Shown here in pieces: positions 36,086 to 47,820 of a DNA stretch of 64,000 nt. Source of the DNA: Triglochin maritima. Its lineage: Eukaryota > Streptophyta > Magnoliopsida > Alismatales > Juncaginaceae. Location of the stretch: the NCBI GenBank assembly GCA_963682175.1, contig OY821791.1:19062542-19126541 (forward strand). Direction: 5' to 3'. The notes beneath the pieces were generated by a model that saw nothing but the letters and a program-made list of their open reading frames with translations, made no database searches and was not told where the DNA came from. Both the position numbers and the translations under genes were made by a program. Numbering within the stretch: position 1 is the first letter of the stretch; each line of letters opens with the position of its first letter.

Positions 36086-37846
36086 CTAAACTCAGCAATG
36101 CAAGTATCGAGTTCTATAAACTTGAACTCGGAAGCAAAGTGTCGAGTGTAGGATCATAATAACCCTAATTAATCTAATCAAATTTTGCTTAATCCCTCCT
36201 TAATTAAGCAAGATGTGCAGCGGAAAGAATTTAAAGCAAGGTAGGGAAAACAATACAAACCACAAGTGACAAGGCGATTTTATAGAGGTTCGGTCTCCCG
36301 CCTACTTCCTCTCTTGCAAGCTTCGTTCGACTCCACGAGATCCGCTCATGACTTCACTATCCACTCCCCGTTCCGGGCTGGAAGAGAACGCCTTTACAAA
36401 GCAAGCTCGGCGAACAACCTCGCGAACTTGGTTTCAACTTCTCACAATCCGAGAAGGAACACTTCGGGCTTTCACTAAAATCTATACTCTCTCACTTGAG
36501 CACACTTTGAGTATGAGTACTAATTGATCAAAGATGTAGAGGTTTAGGCTTTGAGTGAAAGCCCGAAACAACACAAAACAGAAATCTCTCTAGTATGTCG
36601 AGCAATTGGAAGTGTGTGGGTTGTGTAAATAAGGTGTATGAACCTCTATTTATAAGCTCCTAGACAAATATAGCCGTTGGAGAAGAATTTTGTAAGTTGT
36701 GGGAAGAACACTAAAAATAGAAACTCTGGAACAACAATTATGTCCCTCAACGGCCGACCGAATCGGGGTAGCCGGTCGACCGTTTCCTTAAGTATAAGGA
36801 AACGTTCGAACCACATTAAGCAATGGTCGAACCTATTTGGTTTATGACTTAAGTTATTGGTCGACCTAAAATAGGGCGGTTGACCAAAGGCATGGTTTTG
36901 GCATGGTTAAAGGATATATCGATCGAGCACAAAAGGAAGGTCCGGTCGACCGAAAATAACATGCACTTTGGTATCTCGAAATGTTTATATTCAGTTGACC
37001 ATTTCTATGTCCACGGTCGATCGGTGATCAAATATATTTTGGGGGTTGGTGAAAAATACGAATACGACCGTTGGTATAATATGACAAGGTTAACGGTCAT
37101 CCGGGAAATACGGGACAATCGGTCGACCGGAAGGTCAAAGTTGGTAGACTGAAACAAGGTTAAATTTGCACATAACAACCAGTCAACCGTAACAAGGTCG
37201 GTCGACCGTGTGGGTGCAGACAGTTCTATTAGGCTTGGTTATCTTATGGAATTGGGTTGCCTATTCAAGTCGGATTGATATGGAAATTTGTATGTGACTT
37301 TTATAGGTTCCCTAGAGTCTATGTGAATGGATTTTAACTCTCGTATAATCAAGATTACATAGATTCCTAAGACTCAAATAAAAGATAAAATTACATGTCT
37401 TCAATAAGCTTGATTACATGTCTTAACTTCAATTTCATTCTTTCTTGAGTCTAGATCACCTGTAGATGTTAACATAATAAAATATATGTTCTATGCATAA
37501 TGTGTGCTACTCTACATTTGATCGTGTTTAAGATTTGGTTGATTAAGACATCAAAACATAGATTAAGGCCAAAAAACCAACATCGAGTTCATTTGGGACT
37601 CCAAATTAACATTTCACCCTACTGAGTGTGCGCAAAATTTTCGACGTGTTAGAATTCAGCAATTTAGATACTGAGTTCAAAATGTATTTATACAAAACTC
37701 GGCCCGTAAAACGTCAAGTTCTCTAAAGAAATTTAATTTTACAAAACTCGACTTCTGTGACGTCAAGTTCTGTATACGCTAAAAAAAGACTCATCGCTAT
37801 CATATGTTGCGACATGGTGGTAGCGGGTCTAGTTTGAATTTTTTTC
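36086..37846. mobile_element. Mutator-like element fragment
   Basis: Both sides of the solo LTR at 36147 carry the (G)AACTCG...CGAGTTC subterminal repeats seen in the Mutator element at 43728-61245. The right end (TTTGAATTTTTTTCC, ending about 37846) resembles the inverted terminus GGAAAAAGTTTTGAA. The left end is lost at the junction with the LTR. Confidence 0.5.
36147..37582 (-). mobile_element. solo LTR of the gag-only family (reverse)
   Basis: It begins TGTAGGATCATAATAACC and ends AAAAAACCAACA in plus orientation (reverse of TGTTGG...CCTACA). A perfect duplication TCGAG flanks it (36142-36146 and 37583-37587). CGGTCGACCG occurs at about 36774, 36942, 37120 and 37200, and a reverse TATTTATAAG near 36650. 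Confidence 0.9.
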
Positions 37847-38735
37847 CAAACATGTCAAATTTGGAAAAAAATATATAAAAAAAATTATTTCAAAAAATTC
37901 CTAAAAGCAAAGATGTCCTCTAATTTCTTTGACACTTTTTTTAATTTCTAAAAAGACAATAGTAAATGGAAACTTGGCAAATTAAAATGATGAACTTATG
38001 ATTTGTCTAATTGCTTAAAATTTTCTTTTAAAAATTAGTCATATATTTATGTATTGACTCGATCGAGTAACACACTTTTTTAATTAATAAGTCATAAGTC
38101 CATCATTTGAAATCGTAATGTTAAGTCTTAAAGTCTTTATGTTACAATTTGTTATTTGAACTTATGTTATTTGATTTAACTTGACTTGGTATGTTTAATT
38201 AAATTTTTGTGTTTGAGTTTATTTCTTTGAACTTTGAAATACGTAAGGTCTTTAACTTAGGTGCAAATTTTGTACAATGTGAGTGAAAATGGATTTAGTC
38301 TTTGTATAACAGATTTTTCTGTACAATCTTGTACATGTTGCTAACATGAGTTTTGTGTAAAATCATGTAAAAATCATGTTTGTGTAAAAAATTGTGATTT
38401 TGTGCACCTTGTCATGCCGTGTGTGTTTTGGATAAGACGACTTGATTATAAATAGTGTACATAATGAGTTATATTTTGTATACATGATATCATATTGGAT
38501 CTGGTATACGTAATCAAAAAGCCTATTAGCATAAGATGTTTACATGACACGATTAACACAGACTTAACCCGAATGACTCATTTATCTCAATCACGGAGAA
38601 ATACACTAACAATCACATCTATATACATATAAATTATTGTAGTGCATGTATAGACTGTAAAAGCAAGAATGTAAGTTATTTTTCTACCGTTTGCACGATT
38701 TTTGCTAAAAAACTTCAACACCAATTATCTATATT
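37847..38735. other. AT-rich, no recognisable gene
   Basis: No open frame or repeat of note. A few TGTAAAAATCATG-type short repeats lie near 38330-38400. Confidence 0.5.
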
Positions 38736-40854
38736 TGTTAAGTCCCTCACCTTGGTTTAAGGATTAATTCCTTGTTTTGTGGGGGTTTGCATGGGAAATG
38801 GGAGGGGAATAGTGTTAGGTGCAGGGTCAGTTACTGTTTGGCCTTGGTTTTGGTTTTGGTTTTGGTGAGAAAACCAACATATCAAACCATCATTCTTCTT
38901 TTCTTCTCTTTTCCTTCACCCAACCTTCCTCTCACTTTCTCTTCCCTTTCCGTCATTCCAGAGGGCGTTACGGCAACTCCGGCGAGTGGTGACGAGCGTG
39001 GAGTTGAGAGGCGCGGACGTGAGGCACGGGGTTGCGGTCGACGTTGAACGGATCTCCGGCGTGCTCCGTCTTCTTCTTGAGGTATGTCGGCTTAGTAGTG
39101 TGGTTTTGTTGTTCCCCACGTTGGTGGGAAGTTGTGGTCGGTCGCGGGAGGTCGGAGACCTCGCCGGCAACGAGAAACGACGTAAAATCCTCGACAGGCG
39201 AGGGGTTGCTGTCGACCAACGGTCGACCGGTGCCTTCGGGCGGTCGACCGGTTTTACTGTTTTGCCCAAATTGAACTAACACCGGTCGAACGATGCCTTG
39301 TGGCAGTCGACCGATTGCATGTATGCTGGTGGGTTGGATACTTACTGTCGGGTTTCGGTCGATCGTCCCTACCGTTTGGTTCGACCGGAACTTAAGTGTA
39401 CACTATTGTTATGCATGTTGTTCGACCGATTTTGATATGTTGTTCGACTGTTATATGACGTAGACTATTAGGATGACCCTGATAGTTTTTGGTCAACCGG
39501 GACCCCTGAGTCGGTCGACCGAATAGACTTGTTGATTTTAACCAACTCCGGATTTTGACCTCGTATTCGGTCGACCGATTTTAGATTGATGTCCGACCGT
39601 TTGGACTTAAGTGATGCTCGGAAGAGTTCGACTGTTGCAGACTTTCGGTCGACCGAACCTATTAGAAACGGTCTACCGGTTAGGCTTTTTCGGTTGATCG
39701 TTTGTGCACAGAACTGAATTCCTGGTTCTTGTGTTTGTGTCAACTCTGTCCACGGAAACCTGTGCCCTCGCTTAGAGCGTGAGCCGGGAGGTGACGGTGG
39801 GTACTTGCTCGTGCACGCCTAGGGACCGCCGTGTGGAAGAGTGTGGACACTTGGGTCGCGCCAACTCCGTGATGGACAGTGGTGTGACGAGTTGTTGTTT
39901 GACTCTCTGTAGAGTAGCAGACCTGAGGGATCACAGATCCCAATGCGTGTTGACGCATGGCTCGTGGAGCATGATGACCCTGCAGACTACGGTCTGGACC
40001 CGTCCGATGTTGTGCCGGACGTATGTTGTACCGCCGAGGTTGTGTCGGCGATGCCGTCGAGGTTTTTGCCGGCGATGATGGTGGCGATGATGTTCCGGCT
40101 TGTGGTTGTGCCGTCCGATGTTGTACCGCCGATGTTGTGTCGGCGATGTCGCCGATGTTGTTCCGGCGATGATCCCCGATTGGGCACCTATCTTGGGATG
40201 TGACCGACCGGGCTACGGCTCCGTTGAGGTTGTGTAGGCCACATTGTTACTTTGCGCGGAAGTGCGGACGCTCCTCACCGATCCCTTTGGCTCGAGTAGT
40301 CGCGTGTGGGGGTGCATCGCGTACTGTCCGTAAGACCGTATGTGCATACGGTAGGTCCGGGGGAGACTCGTTGTTGCTGGACTGATGTCCTTGTTGACCA
40401 TTTGAGGGTCCTTGTGTTGTTGGACCGAGGTCCGGTTTACCCTTGGAGGGATTTGATGCATTGCAGATGTTGATATGACATGCTACTAGTATGATAGGTT
40501 CATTTACCGTACTGTTGCATTCATATAGGCGAGCTTGGCATACGGGGTTTCCTAATGGGAAACTTAGGTATTGTTGTTTGATTCATGTTTCAGGACCGCA
40601 GTAGGTTCTGTCAGATGGTGACAGCGGGCGCACACATTTTGGGGTCGGGATCCTCTTTGGACTCTTCGAGGTCGTCATGATTACTTGTACTTGTCCTTCG
40701 TAGTATTGTTGTAATCATGACTTTTGACAAACTTTGTTGTATCATTGATGCACCTACTGTTGATTTATATGAGTAATATTCCCGTTGATGAGTTTTATCT
40801 GATGATCTCTTGATTGTTTAAATGTCTAAATTTCTACTGTTTCGGGATGTTACA
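38736..40854 (+). mobile_element. solo LTR, family G, copy 4
   Basis: It starts TGTTAAGTCCCTCACC and ends TTTCGGGATGTTACA; the flanks are ATATT (38731-38735) and ATATC (40855-40859), 4 of 5 equal. It has a CT-rich leader (38895-38955), donor-like site at 39081/39082, palindrome region 39215-39670, conserved stem-loops (GAGGGATCACAGATCCC near 39923; GGGGTTTCCTAATGGGAAAC near 40543) and acceptor-like site at 40593. No internal region. Confidence 0.85.
39082..40593 (+). other. candidate intron within solo LTR copy 4
   Basis: TTGAG|GTATGTC and TCATGTTTCAG|GACC are consensus splice-like boundaries aligned with copies 1-3. Use of these sites has not been shown. Confidence 0.5.
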
Positions 40855-41189
40855 ATATCTATACTACTTATTAAAGAGAGGATGGATGATTCATCTATAT
40901 TTTTCGGTCATTTCGTAAAACCAAAAAATAAACCAAAACGTAAATGTTTTTAGCCATCAGTTCAATAAATGCTATCAAGGTTCATTTAGTCAACAATTGT
41001 AGATCAAATTACAAAAAAAAACTCATTTCAACAATGAGTTCAAGTGCAAAGCACGTGCGTGAAACTAGTCTGTTACAACGTGAAACAACAAATTCGAATA
41101 TTTGTTCATTAGATGCCCAAAAGTTGGACATACCACGAGAAAAAAAACTATTATTTTCCTTTTCCCAAATACACAAAAAGAAAGTGTTT
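40855..41189. other. no recognisable gene
   Basis: AT-rich spacer with one short open frame (40944-41210) of no recognised similarity. Confidence 0.5.
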
Positions 41190-42022
41190 ATTAGAGAATT
41201 GCACTCTTAGTCGCAAAATTGAGTTGATTTCGTACCATAGAGCGAAATTGGTAATTATTAAATGGTGTAACCTTTAGGTCTATCAAGCCCCTTACCGTCC
41301 CAAATCTTTGAGCATATGTACATCAATCAAGATGTAGTGGTACATGGAGACAGAGATTGTAGATAAAAAATTTAGTAGAGCAAGGACGGGTCCGGTCCGG
41401 GTTTTTTGACAGGACTAGACCGGTCGGTCCGGGTTTCGGTCCGGATCGTACCCAACCGGTCCGGGTTTCGGTTCGGATTAGACCCAACTGGTCCGGTCTT
41501 CAGTCTTGGGTCCGGAGTAAATTCGGTTCCGGACCGGTCTTCAGTCCTGGGTCCGGAGCAAATTCGGTTCCGGTCCGGTCGAGATTTATTTTAAAAAACA
41601 TTAAAGGTAAAAAATCTAGTTTCGGACCGGACTGAACCCAACTAGTCCGGTTTTCGATCCGAACTGGACCCAACCGGTCTGGTCTTTGGTCCAGGATCCG
41701 AAGCCGATCCGGTCCGGGTCGACCGGTTGCTCACCCCTAGATAAAATCGTAGATAAGGGTGTGACGTGTCCATGAAAAATCACCAAATAATATAATAATA
41801 GGATTATTAGAGAATTGCACTCAGTCGCAAAATTGAGTTGATTTCGTACCATAGAGCGAAATTGGTAATTCTTAAATGGTGTAATCAGTAGGTCTACCTT
41901 CCAAAATCTTTGAGCATATGTACATCAATCAAGATGCAGTGGAGACAAGATTGCAGATAAAATCGTAGATAAGGGTGTGACGTGTCCATAAAAAATCACC
42001 AAATAATATAATAATAGGATTA
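41190..42022 (+). repeat. tandem duplication of a ~217-bp unit, first copy interrupted
   Basis: The unit begins ATTAGAGAATTGCACTC and ends TAATAATAGGATTA. Copy 1 runs from 41190 to 41805 and contains a MITE; copy 2 (41806-42022) is uninterrupted and shows the sequence before insertion. The copies differ by scattered substitutions and small deletions. Confidence 0.85.
41368..41737. mobile_element. hAT-like MITE (370 bp)
   Basis: The 8-bp TAGATAAA is present at 41360-41367 and 41738-41745, and once at the matching place in the empty second tandem copy. The right end TTGCTCACCCC is the inverse of the common plant hAT terminus GGGGTGAGCAA; the left end (AGTAGAGCAAGG) is degenerate. The interior is a lattice of GGTCCGG and CCGGTCC repeats and has one GGTCGACCGG. 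No coding capacity. Confidence 0.75.
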
Positions 42023-42567
42023 CTTGGATTATGTGCACGTGAATGTGACCTTGTGCTTGATTGCGAATTACATACGGTATGTTTGGAAGCGGTTTTTCTG
42101 TGAAACTACACTGGTGAAATATGACATAAATAAGATAACGGAAAACTGTTTTAAGATATTCTAACGATTCGAAAACAAAAAATAGTAAACAATACTATCT
42201 AATTAAACATGAAAACCACATCATAAGGAGAAACACAAGCGAACCAAGCCGCTTGCAACTCGGGCCATTAGCGAGCAGAAAAATTAAATGAGCTGAGCTC
42301 GAGCTGAGTCTGCTCCTTTGATTTCAACTCGTTACAACCCTATTTAAGGTCATCACCACATAAATGACAGCTTGGGTCAATTTAAATATCTCTTTTATAA
42401 ATATCATCCCTAGTGAGTAGGCCTGCAAATTAATATCAGTTTATCAATTAATTAATTAGTACCAGATTAAAATTGTGTACATACCCTAACCTTATACCTA
42501 CTCTATAAACGTGGTGAGTACGTGTATGGTCTTTACCCACACCTGTAGACCTAGTTACCCGTGTAAC

Positions 42568-42626
<59 letters not shown>

Positions 42627-43718
42627 TATTTTAATGATACAATATCCACCTGTGTGCTCCATTTTGTTTAAATTATGCTAAAACTAGTAATTTAAGAAGT
42701 TGAATTTGATGGTATGGTTTATTTTCTATTTCAATTGTGGCTTGTGGTTATATAAACTTGAGTTATTAAATATTTTACTAAACTTTTTTATTGTTATTGG
42801 TTGAATGCAATTTATTTTAGATTTATGTACAACTTGTATAACCATCTAACCCGACCTGTACCCGTTTATTGGGTGGATAAGGGTATGAGTTTTGCATATG
42901 AGTCCATGCTTATTAATCGGGTACAGAAATGACCATAACCACCCCATATATGATTACAGGCGTGCTTATGAGAAGTATGTTCTCACTTCTCACTAACTAG
43001 CCACGAAGAAATTTGTGTTTTGGTGAGCATAATGCCTTCCATCTTTAGTTGTTCTAGGACAATGTATCCCCCCACTCGTGAATTTCCGTTTCTGGTTTAA
43101 CTTGGACAGTGATATGAAGTCTTTCCGAAAATTCGACTCCAAGTAGTTCCATGCATATCGGCCATTATGACCCGACCACCAAATTTTGTCCCACATAACG
43201 TCTCTATCTTTTTCGGCTCCTTATTTCACGTCTTTTTTCGTAAATTTATTTCACGTCTTCACATTTATTTATTATATATACTTCTATATTTGTCTCATGC
43301 GAATTATTAGAATTTAGAACCTCCAATATTGTTGTGGCCATATGTGTATATATATGTATTTTACCTAAATGGCACCAAAGATATGAAAAAATATTGCCAA
43401 TATTATCCAATTGGTTCAAACTTTCACATTCCCGAAATCATAATCTTCAACTATTAGTACATTCCATCTTCAACCATATGACGAATTGGAACATTTCTTT
43501 AAATTTACTTTATTTTCAAAATAAAAATAAAAATTACGAATTAATTCTAGTATGAAGTCAAATCTACATGAAAATTTATTTCAAGATGGCAACAAAAAGT
43601 TATTACTGGAAATTGTCATATTTGACGACCCACATGATCATTATGAAATGGGTTTTCATGGGTATTTCAAACATTTTAAGCTATTAATTTGAAAGGCAAT
43701 TACGAAATAAAACCACAT
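42023..43718. other. no recognisable gene
   Basis: AT-rich intergenic sequence outside the microsatellite. TACCCGTGT and TACCCGTTTATTGGG around the TA run hint at a small hAT-type MITE. An open frame on the minus strand (42993-43196) was not recognised. Confidence 0.4.
42573..42623. repeat. (TA)n microsatellite
   Basis: About 25 uninterrupted TA units. Confidence 0.95.
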
Positions 43719-43727
43719 AATATTATA

Positions 43728-44016
43728 GGAAAAAGTTTTGAATATTTTTTTCCAAACAAATCTCATACTAAACATCTCAAAAAATCTCACTACGTCACGA
43801 TGACATGTTTTGGATTTTAATGTTTATAAAAGTCGACATCTCAGATGCCGAGTTCTTAAAAAATGAAGAATTTCAAGGAACTCGATATTTAGCATGCCGA
43901 GTTCTGACACCTCAATTTTTTGCCCCCACGTCACATTGTGAACTGCCAATTCAGAGTTCAAAATAGAAACCGACAATTGCAATTCAGAGTTCATTTCAAG
44001 GACTCAGTGTCAATGA
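43728..44016 (+). repeat. left terminal inverted repeat and subterminal region of the MULE
   Basis: The blocks TTTTGGATTTTAATGTTTA, GCCGAGTTC, AAAATGAAGAATTTCAAGG and GAGTTCTGACACC line up with the inverted right end (about 61020-61245). The retroelement at 44017 lies just inside it. Confidence 0.85.
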
Positions 44017-45538
44017 TGTTGGCTTTTTGGTCTTAATTTATGTTTTGATGATTTTATCAACCTAATCTTAATTATGATCATGTAGAGTAGCACACATGTT
44101 GCATTGCACATATATTGCTTTGTGCTAACTTCTACAGGTGATCAAGACTCGAGTAAAAAAGGAAAATCAAGTCAAGACATGTAATGAAGCTCTTTTGAAG
44201 ACATGTATTTTGTATTTTCTTTGAGTCTTAGGAACTTGTGTAAATTGAGCATACTTGAGCTAAAATCAACTTAAACACACACTAGGTTCCTCATAGAAGT
44301 CACACACAAAATTTCACAAAATTTGGACTTCAATAGATCACCCAAACTTAGACCGGAAAACACTAAACTTGAACCCTAACAGTTTGCCCACATTCGGTCG
44401 ACCGTAACAGACCGTTCGGTCGACCGAGTCAACAATTAGCTTGTTTGTGTTTTCACTGCCCGGTTTCGGTCGACCATATATGCCCTTTCGGTCGACCGTA
44501 TGAACTTATTTTTCCGACCGTTTATTTTGTCGTATTATACCCAACGGTCGTATTCGTATTAACCAAATATACCCCCAAATACATTTCATGTATCGGTCGA
44601 CCGAGGACCTTGTTCGGTCGACCGAATATCTGTCTCTTGACAAACCCGAACCTCCTCGACAAAATCGGTCGACCGCTAAACCTTAGCTCGGTCGACCGAA
44701 TTGATCACTGTTTGTCAACCCGAAAGTGTCTGGTGCAAATCGGTCGACCGAATCCTTTTCGGAGTTCGACCGTTCACTTAAGTGTACCTAAGTCGTAGCG
44801 TTGGGCGGTCGACCGTTACCTAATCGGTCGACCGAACTAGGTTCAAAACTGCCAAACGGTCGACCGTTTAGACTGATCCGGTCGACCGAATTAACTTAGA
44901 ATTGGGTTCTGCGAGTTTCTGTTTTGTGTATCCTACACCAACACTCACCCAATCAACCCCAACGGATCTATTCTCTCTAATGCCTATATAAAGAGTTGTA
45001 AAACACATTTTAACACAACTCACCCACTACATACTTGTCCAAAACATTAGAGAGAATCCCAAACACTCCAAGCCTCCAATTTCCACACTTAAGATCAATT
45101 CCACATCATAATCCTGTTCAAAATGTTCATGTTTAGAGAGTGATTGTCCCACTCAAGTTTGTTGTTGTCAAAGAAGAGTAAAGGTTTCAGTGAAAGCCCG
45201 ATGCATCCCTCTCAGATTGTGAGAGGAGGAGCCAAGCTCGGCGAGGGTTGTTCTCGAGTTTGAAGATTGTAAAAGGTGTTCTCTCCCGGCCCGGAACGGG
45301 GAGTGGATAGTGAAGTCGTGAGCGGAGCTCAAAGTGTCGAGCGGAGCTTGCAAGAGAGGACGTAGGTGGTGGCCGAACCTCTGTAAAACCCCCGTGTCCA
45401 TTGTGGTTTGCATTATCTTCCTTTTACTTGCTTGTTTAGTTTTAAATTCCGCTGCATATCTTTGATAGATCAAACAAGTAGGTAATTAGTGTAAAATTGT
45501 GATTAGTATTGTGGACCCATAACCCACACGATCCAACA
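44017..45538 (+). repeat. 5' LTR of the outer element
   Basis: TGTTGGCTTTTTGG at the start and ACACGATCCAACA at the end. About twelve perfect CGGTCGACCG sites lie at 44393-44890, upstream of CTATATAAAGAG (about 44985), a likely TATA box. Confidence 0.92.
44393..44890. repeat. array of CGGTCGACCG palindromes
   Basis: About twelve perfect copies plus half-sites (TTCGACCG) at irregular spacing, 100 bp or more upstream of the TATA region of the LTR. The 3' LTR repeats the array at about 53614-54110. Confidence 0.9.
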
Positions 45539-45540
45539 TT

Positions 45541-45552
45541 TGGTATCAGAGC
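45541..45552 (+). other. primer-binding site (initiator Met tRNA)
   Basis: TGGTATCAGAGC, three bases after the LTR end, is the standard plant copia primer site complementary to the 3' end of initiator methionine tRNA. Confidence 0.9.
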
Positions 45553-45590
45553 TTTGTTAGCTAATTCTCATACTTAATCGTATTTTTAGC

Positions 45591-46263
45591 ATGACCTCTA
45601 CTTCATCTAATGGCATAGAAGGATTATGCACAACTCGACCTCCTTTGCTAAATGGGTCAAATTATGATTATTGGAAGAATAGGATGAAGATTTTCCTAAT
45701 TTCTAATGACCTTAAGTATTGGATGTTTCTTCAAAATCCATACACACCCCGAAATGTAGAGGAATTGGATTCACTTACAACACCCAAAATGAAAGAAATC
45801 TAAATGAATTCGAAAATCATGAACATCTTGTATTGTGGCCTTAATGAGGGTGAATATAATAGGATTAGAGGTTGTGTTAGTGCATATGAAATTTGGCATA
45901 GATTGCAAATGCATCATGAGGGGGATAGCAAAACTAAGGAAACCCGCATTAGTCTCCTCATGCATAAATATCGAATTTTTTCTATGCAAATCGGTGAAAA
46001 CATAAGCAAAATGAACACTCGCTTCACCGATATCACTAACTCTCGTTTGGTTCTTGGAAGAAGATTAAATGAAGGAGAGATGACAAGAAAATTCCTCCGG
46101 TCGCTAAGTCACGATTGGGAAGATAAGGTGGTCGCAATTGAAGAAGCACACGACCTTTCCCAACTCAAGATGGAGGAGTTAATTGGAAATCTCATGACTT
46201 ATGAGCTCTAAATTAACCATCGAAAGGAGAAGGAAGCCTCCAAGAACAAACCAACCTTGGGAT
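45591..46263 (+). pseudogene. gag N-terminal half, outer element
   Basis: About 75-80% like the intact Gag at 47821 by eye: RPPLLNGSNYDYWKNRMKIF, then NILYCGLNEGEYNRIRGC, MQIGENISKMNTRFTDITNS and LRSLSHDWEDKVVAIEEAHD. A GAA codon became TAA at 45801 and CAA became TAA near 46209. The inner element entered at 46264 (target GGGAT); the rest of the gene resumes at 51620. Confidence 0.9.
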
Positions 46264-47767
46264 TGTTGGCTTTTTGGCCTTACTCTATGCTTTGATGATT
46301 TAATTAACCTAATCTTAATTATGATGATGTAGAGTAGCACACATATTGCATTGCATATATATTGTATTGTGCTAACCTCTACAGGTGATCAAGACTCAAG
46401 AAAGAAGGAAACGAAGTCAAGACATGTAATTAAAGCTAAATCGAAGACATGTAATCTTGATTTATTTTGAGTCTTAGGAACATGTGTAAATTGAGCATAC
46501 AAGAGTTAAAAACCAATCACATACACACTAGGTTCCTTAGAGAAGTCACACACAAAATTTCACCTTATTTGGACTTCATTAGATCACCCAAACCTTAGTC
46601 GGAAATCACTTATAAACTTAAACCCAGATTTCCTGTGTGAACCGGTCGACCGAACCAGTTCTCAGTTCGACCGGTTTATAACAGACTCTCAACAGTGATT
46701 TTACCGAACTCTACCGGTCGACCGGTTCTACCTTTTCGGTCGACCGATTCCGGATTTTAATATGACCGTTTTTCTTGTCGTATTCCTATAACGGTCGTAT
46801 TCGTATAAAACAAAACTTAACCCCAAAATACATTCGGTAACCGGTCGAACGAAGACCTTGTTTCGGTCGACCGGTTGAACATATTTTCAGAAACCAAATT
46901 CCCTGCTATCGGTCGACACATTTCTCGTTCGACCGATTGACCTTTGTCTCAACCGAATCCCCTTCTCGGTCGACCGCCCCATACTTTGGTTCGACCGATT
47001 CACTTAAGTAGAGTTAAGTTCTAGCTCGTTTGTCCGACCGAATATTCTTTTGTTCGACCGTTCTCTTTGAAATCATGTTAACGGTCGACCGGTTTACTAG
47101 TTTCGGTCGACCGGTTCTGGACAGATTTGCAGCCCGATTTTCTGCTTTGTGTATCTTGCACAAAACCCAATCAAATCTATCACCAACGGCTAGAATACCT
47201 TAGGAGCTTATAAATAGAGGATCAAGACTTGTTGTTAACACAACTCTCCAACTCAAATTGTCCCAACTCATTAGAGAGAAACCTCAATCCTCAAAGCTCC
47301 CATTTCTACACTCTATGAGCCTAAACTTCACACACTTGATCAATTACTCATCCTACTCAAAGTGTGCTCAATTAGAGAGTGAATCCCACTCAGTTACAAG
47401 TGTTGTCAAAAGAAGCAAGGACTTCGGTGAAAGCCCGAAGTGTCCCTCTCGGATTGTGAGATGAAGAATTCAAGCAAGCGAGGGTTGTTCGCGTTGCTTG
47501 TGGTGTAAAAGGCGTTCTCTCCCGGCCCGGAACGGGGAGTGGTTAGTGAAGACGTAGGCGGACCTCGGTGATCCGAGCGGAGCTTACAAGAGAGGAGTAG
47601 GACCCGGGTGGGGTGCCTAACCTCTATAAAACCGACGCGTCTTTTGTGGTTTGCATTGTCTTTCTTTCTCTACTTGTTTGTTTATTCCGCTGCACATTTG
47701 TTTGCTTAATCAAGTAGAAAATTAGATTAATAGTGATTAGTGGACCCATAACCCACACGATCCTACA
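46264..47767 (+). repeat. 5' LTR of the inner element
   Basis: TGTTGGCTTTTTGGCC at the start and ACACGATCCTACA at the end. Seven perfect CGGTCGACCG sites lie at 46640-47115. TATAAATA at 47209-47216 is the likely promoter. Confidence 0.95.
47209..47216 (+). promoter_or_regulatory. LTR TATA box
   Basis: TATAAATA follows the palindrome region by about 90 bp and precedes the leader containing the conserved CGGTGAAAGCCCGAAG stretch. The 3' LTR has TATAAAGA at the same place. Confidence 0.65.
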
Positions 47768-47769
47768 TT

Positions 47770-47781
47770 TGGTATCAGAGC
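47770..47781 (+). other. primer-binding site (initiator Met tRNA)
   Basis: TGGTATCAGAGC two bases after the LTR end, identical to that of the outer element. Confidence 0.92.
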
Positions 47782-47820
47782 CTTGTTAGCTAAATTTCAT
47801 TACTTTACCGTAATTTTAGC

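Noticed and set aside
42993..43196. Minus-strand open frame beginning MWDKIWWSGHNG
   Set aside because: Short, single, no recognised family and no splice context; too weak to call a gene.
44445..44798. Open frames of about 117 codons in LTRs (also 53664-54014)
   Set aside because: They coincide with the palindrome array (GRP/SVDR peptides), are LTR sequence, and have no start context or domain.
44393..44890. Regularly repeated palindrome with unique spacers, resembling a CRISPR array
   Set aside because: Spacing is irregular, the repeat is 10 bp, it lies in a eukaryotic LTR and no cas-like gene exists; it is an LTR motif array.
47770..47781. tRNA-like word TGGTATCAGAGC
   Set aside because: It is complementary to the 3' end of initiator Met tRNA and is a primer site, not a tRNA gene; no cloverleaf was found here or elsewhere.
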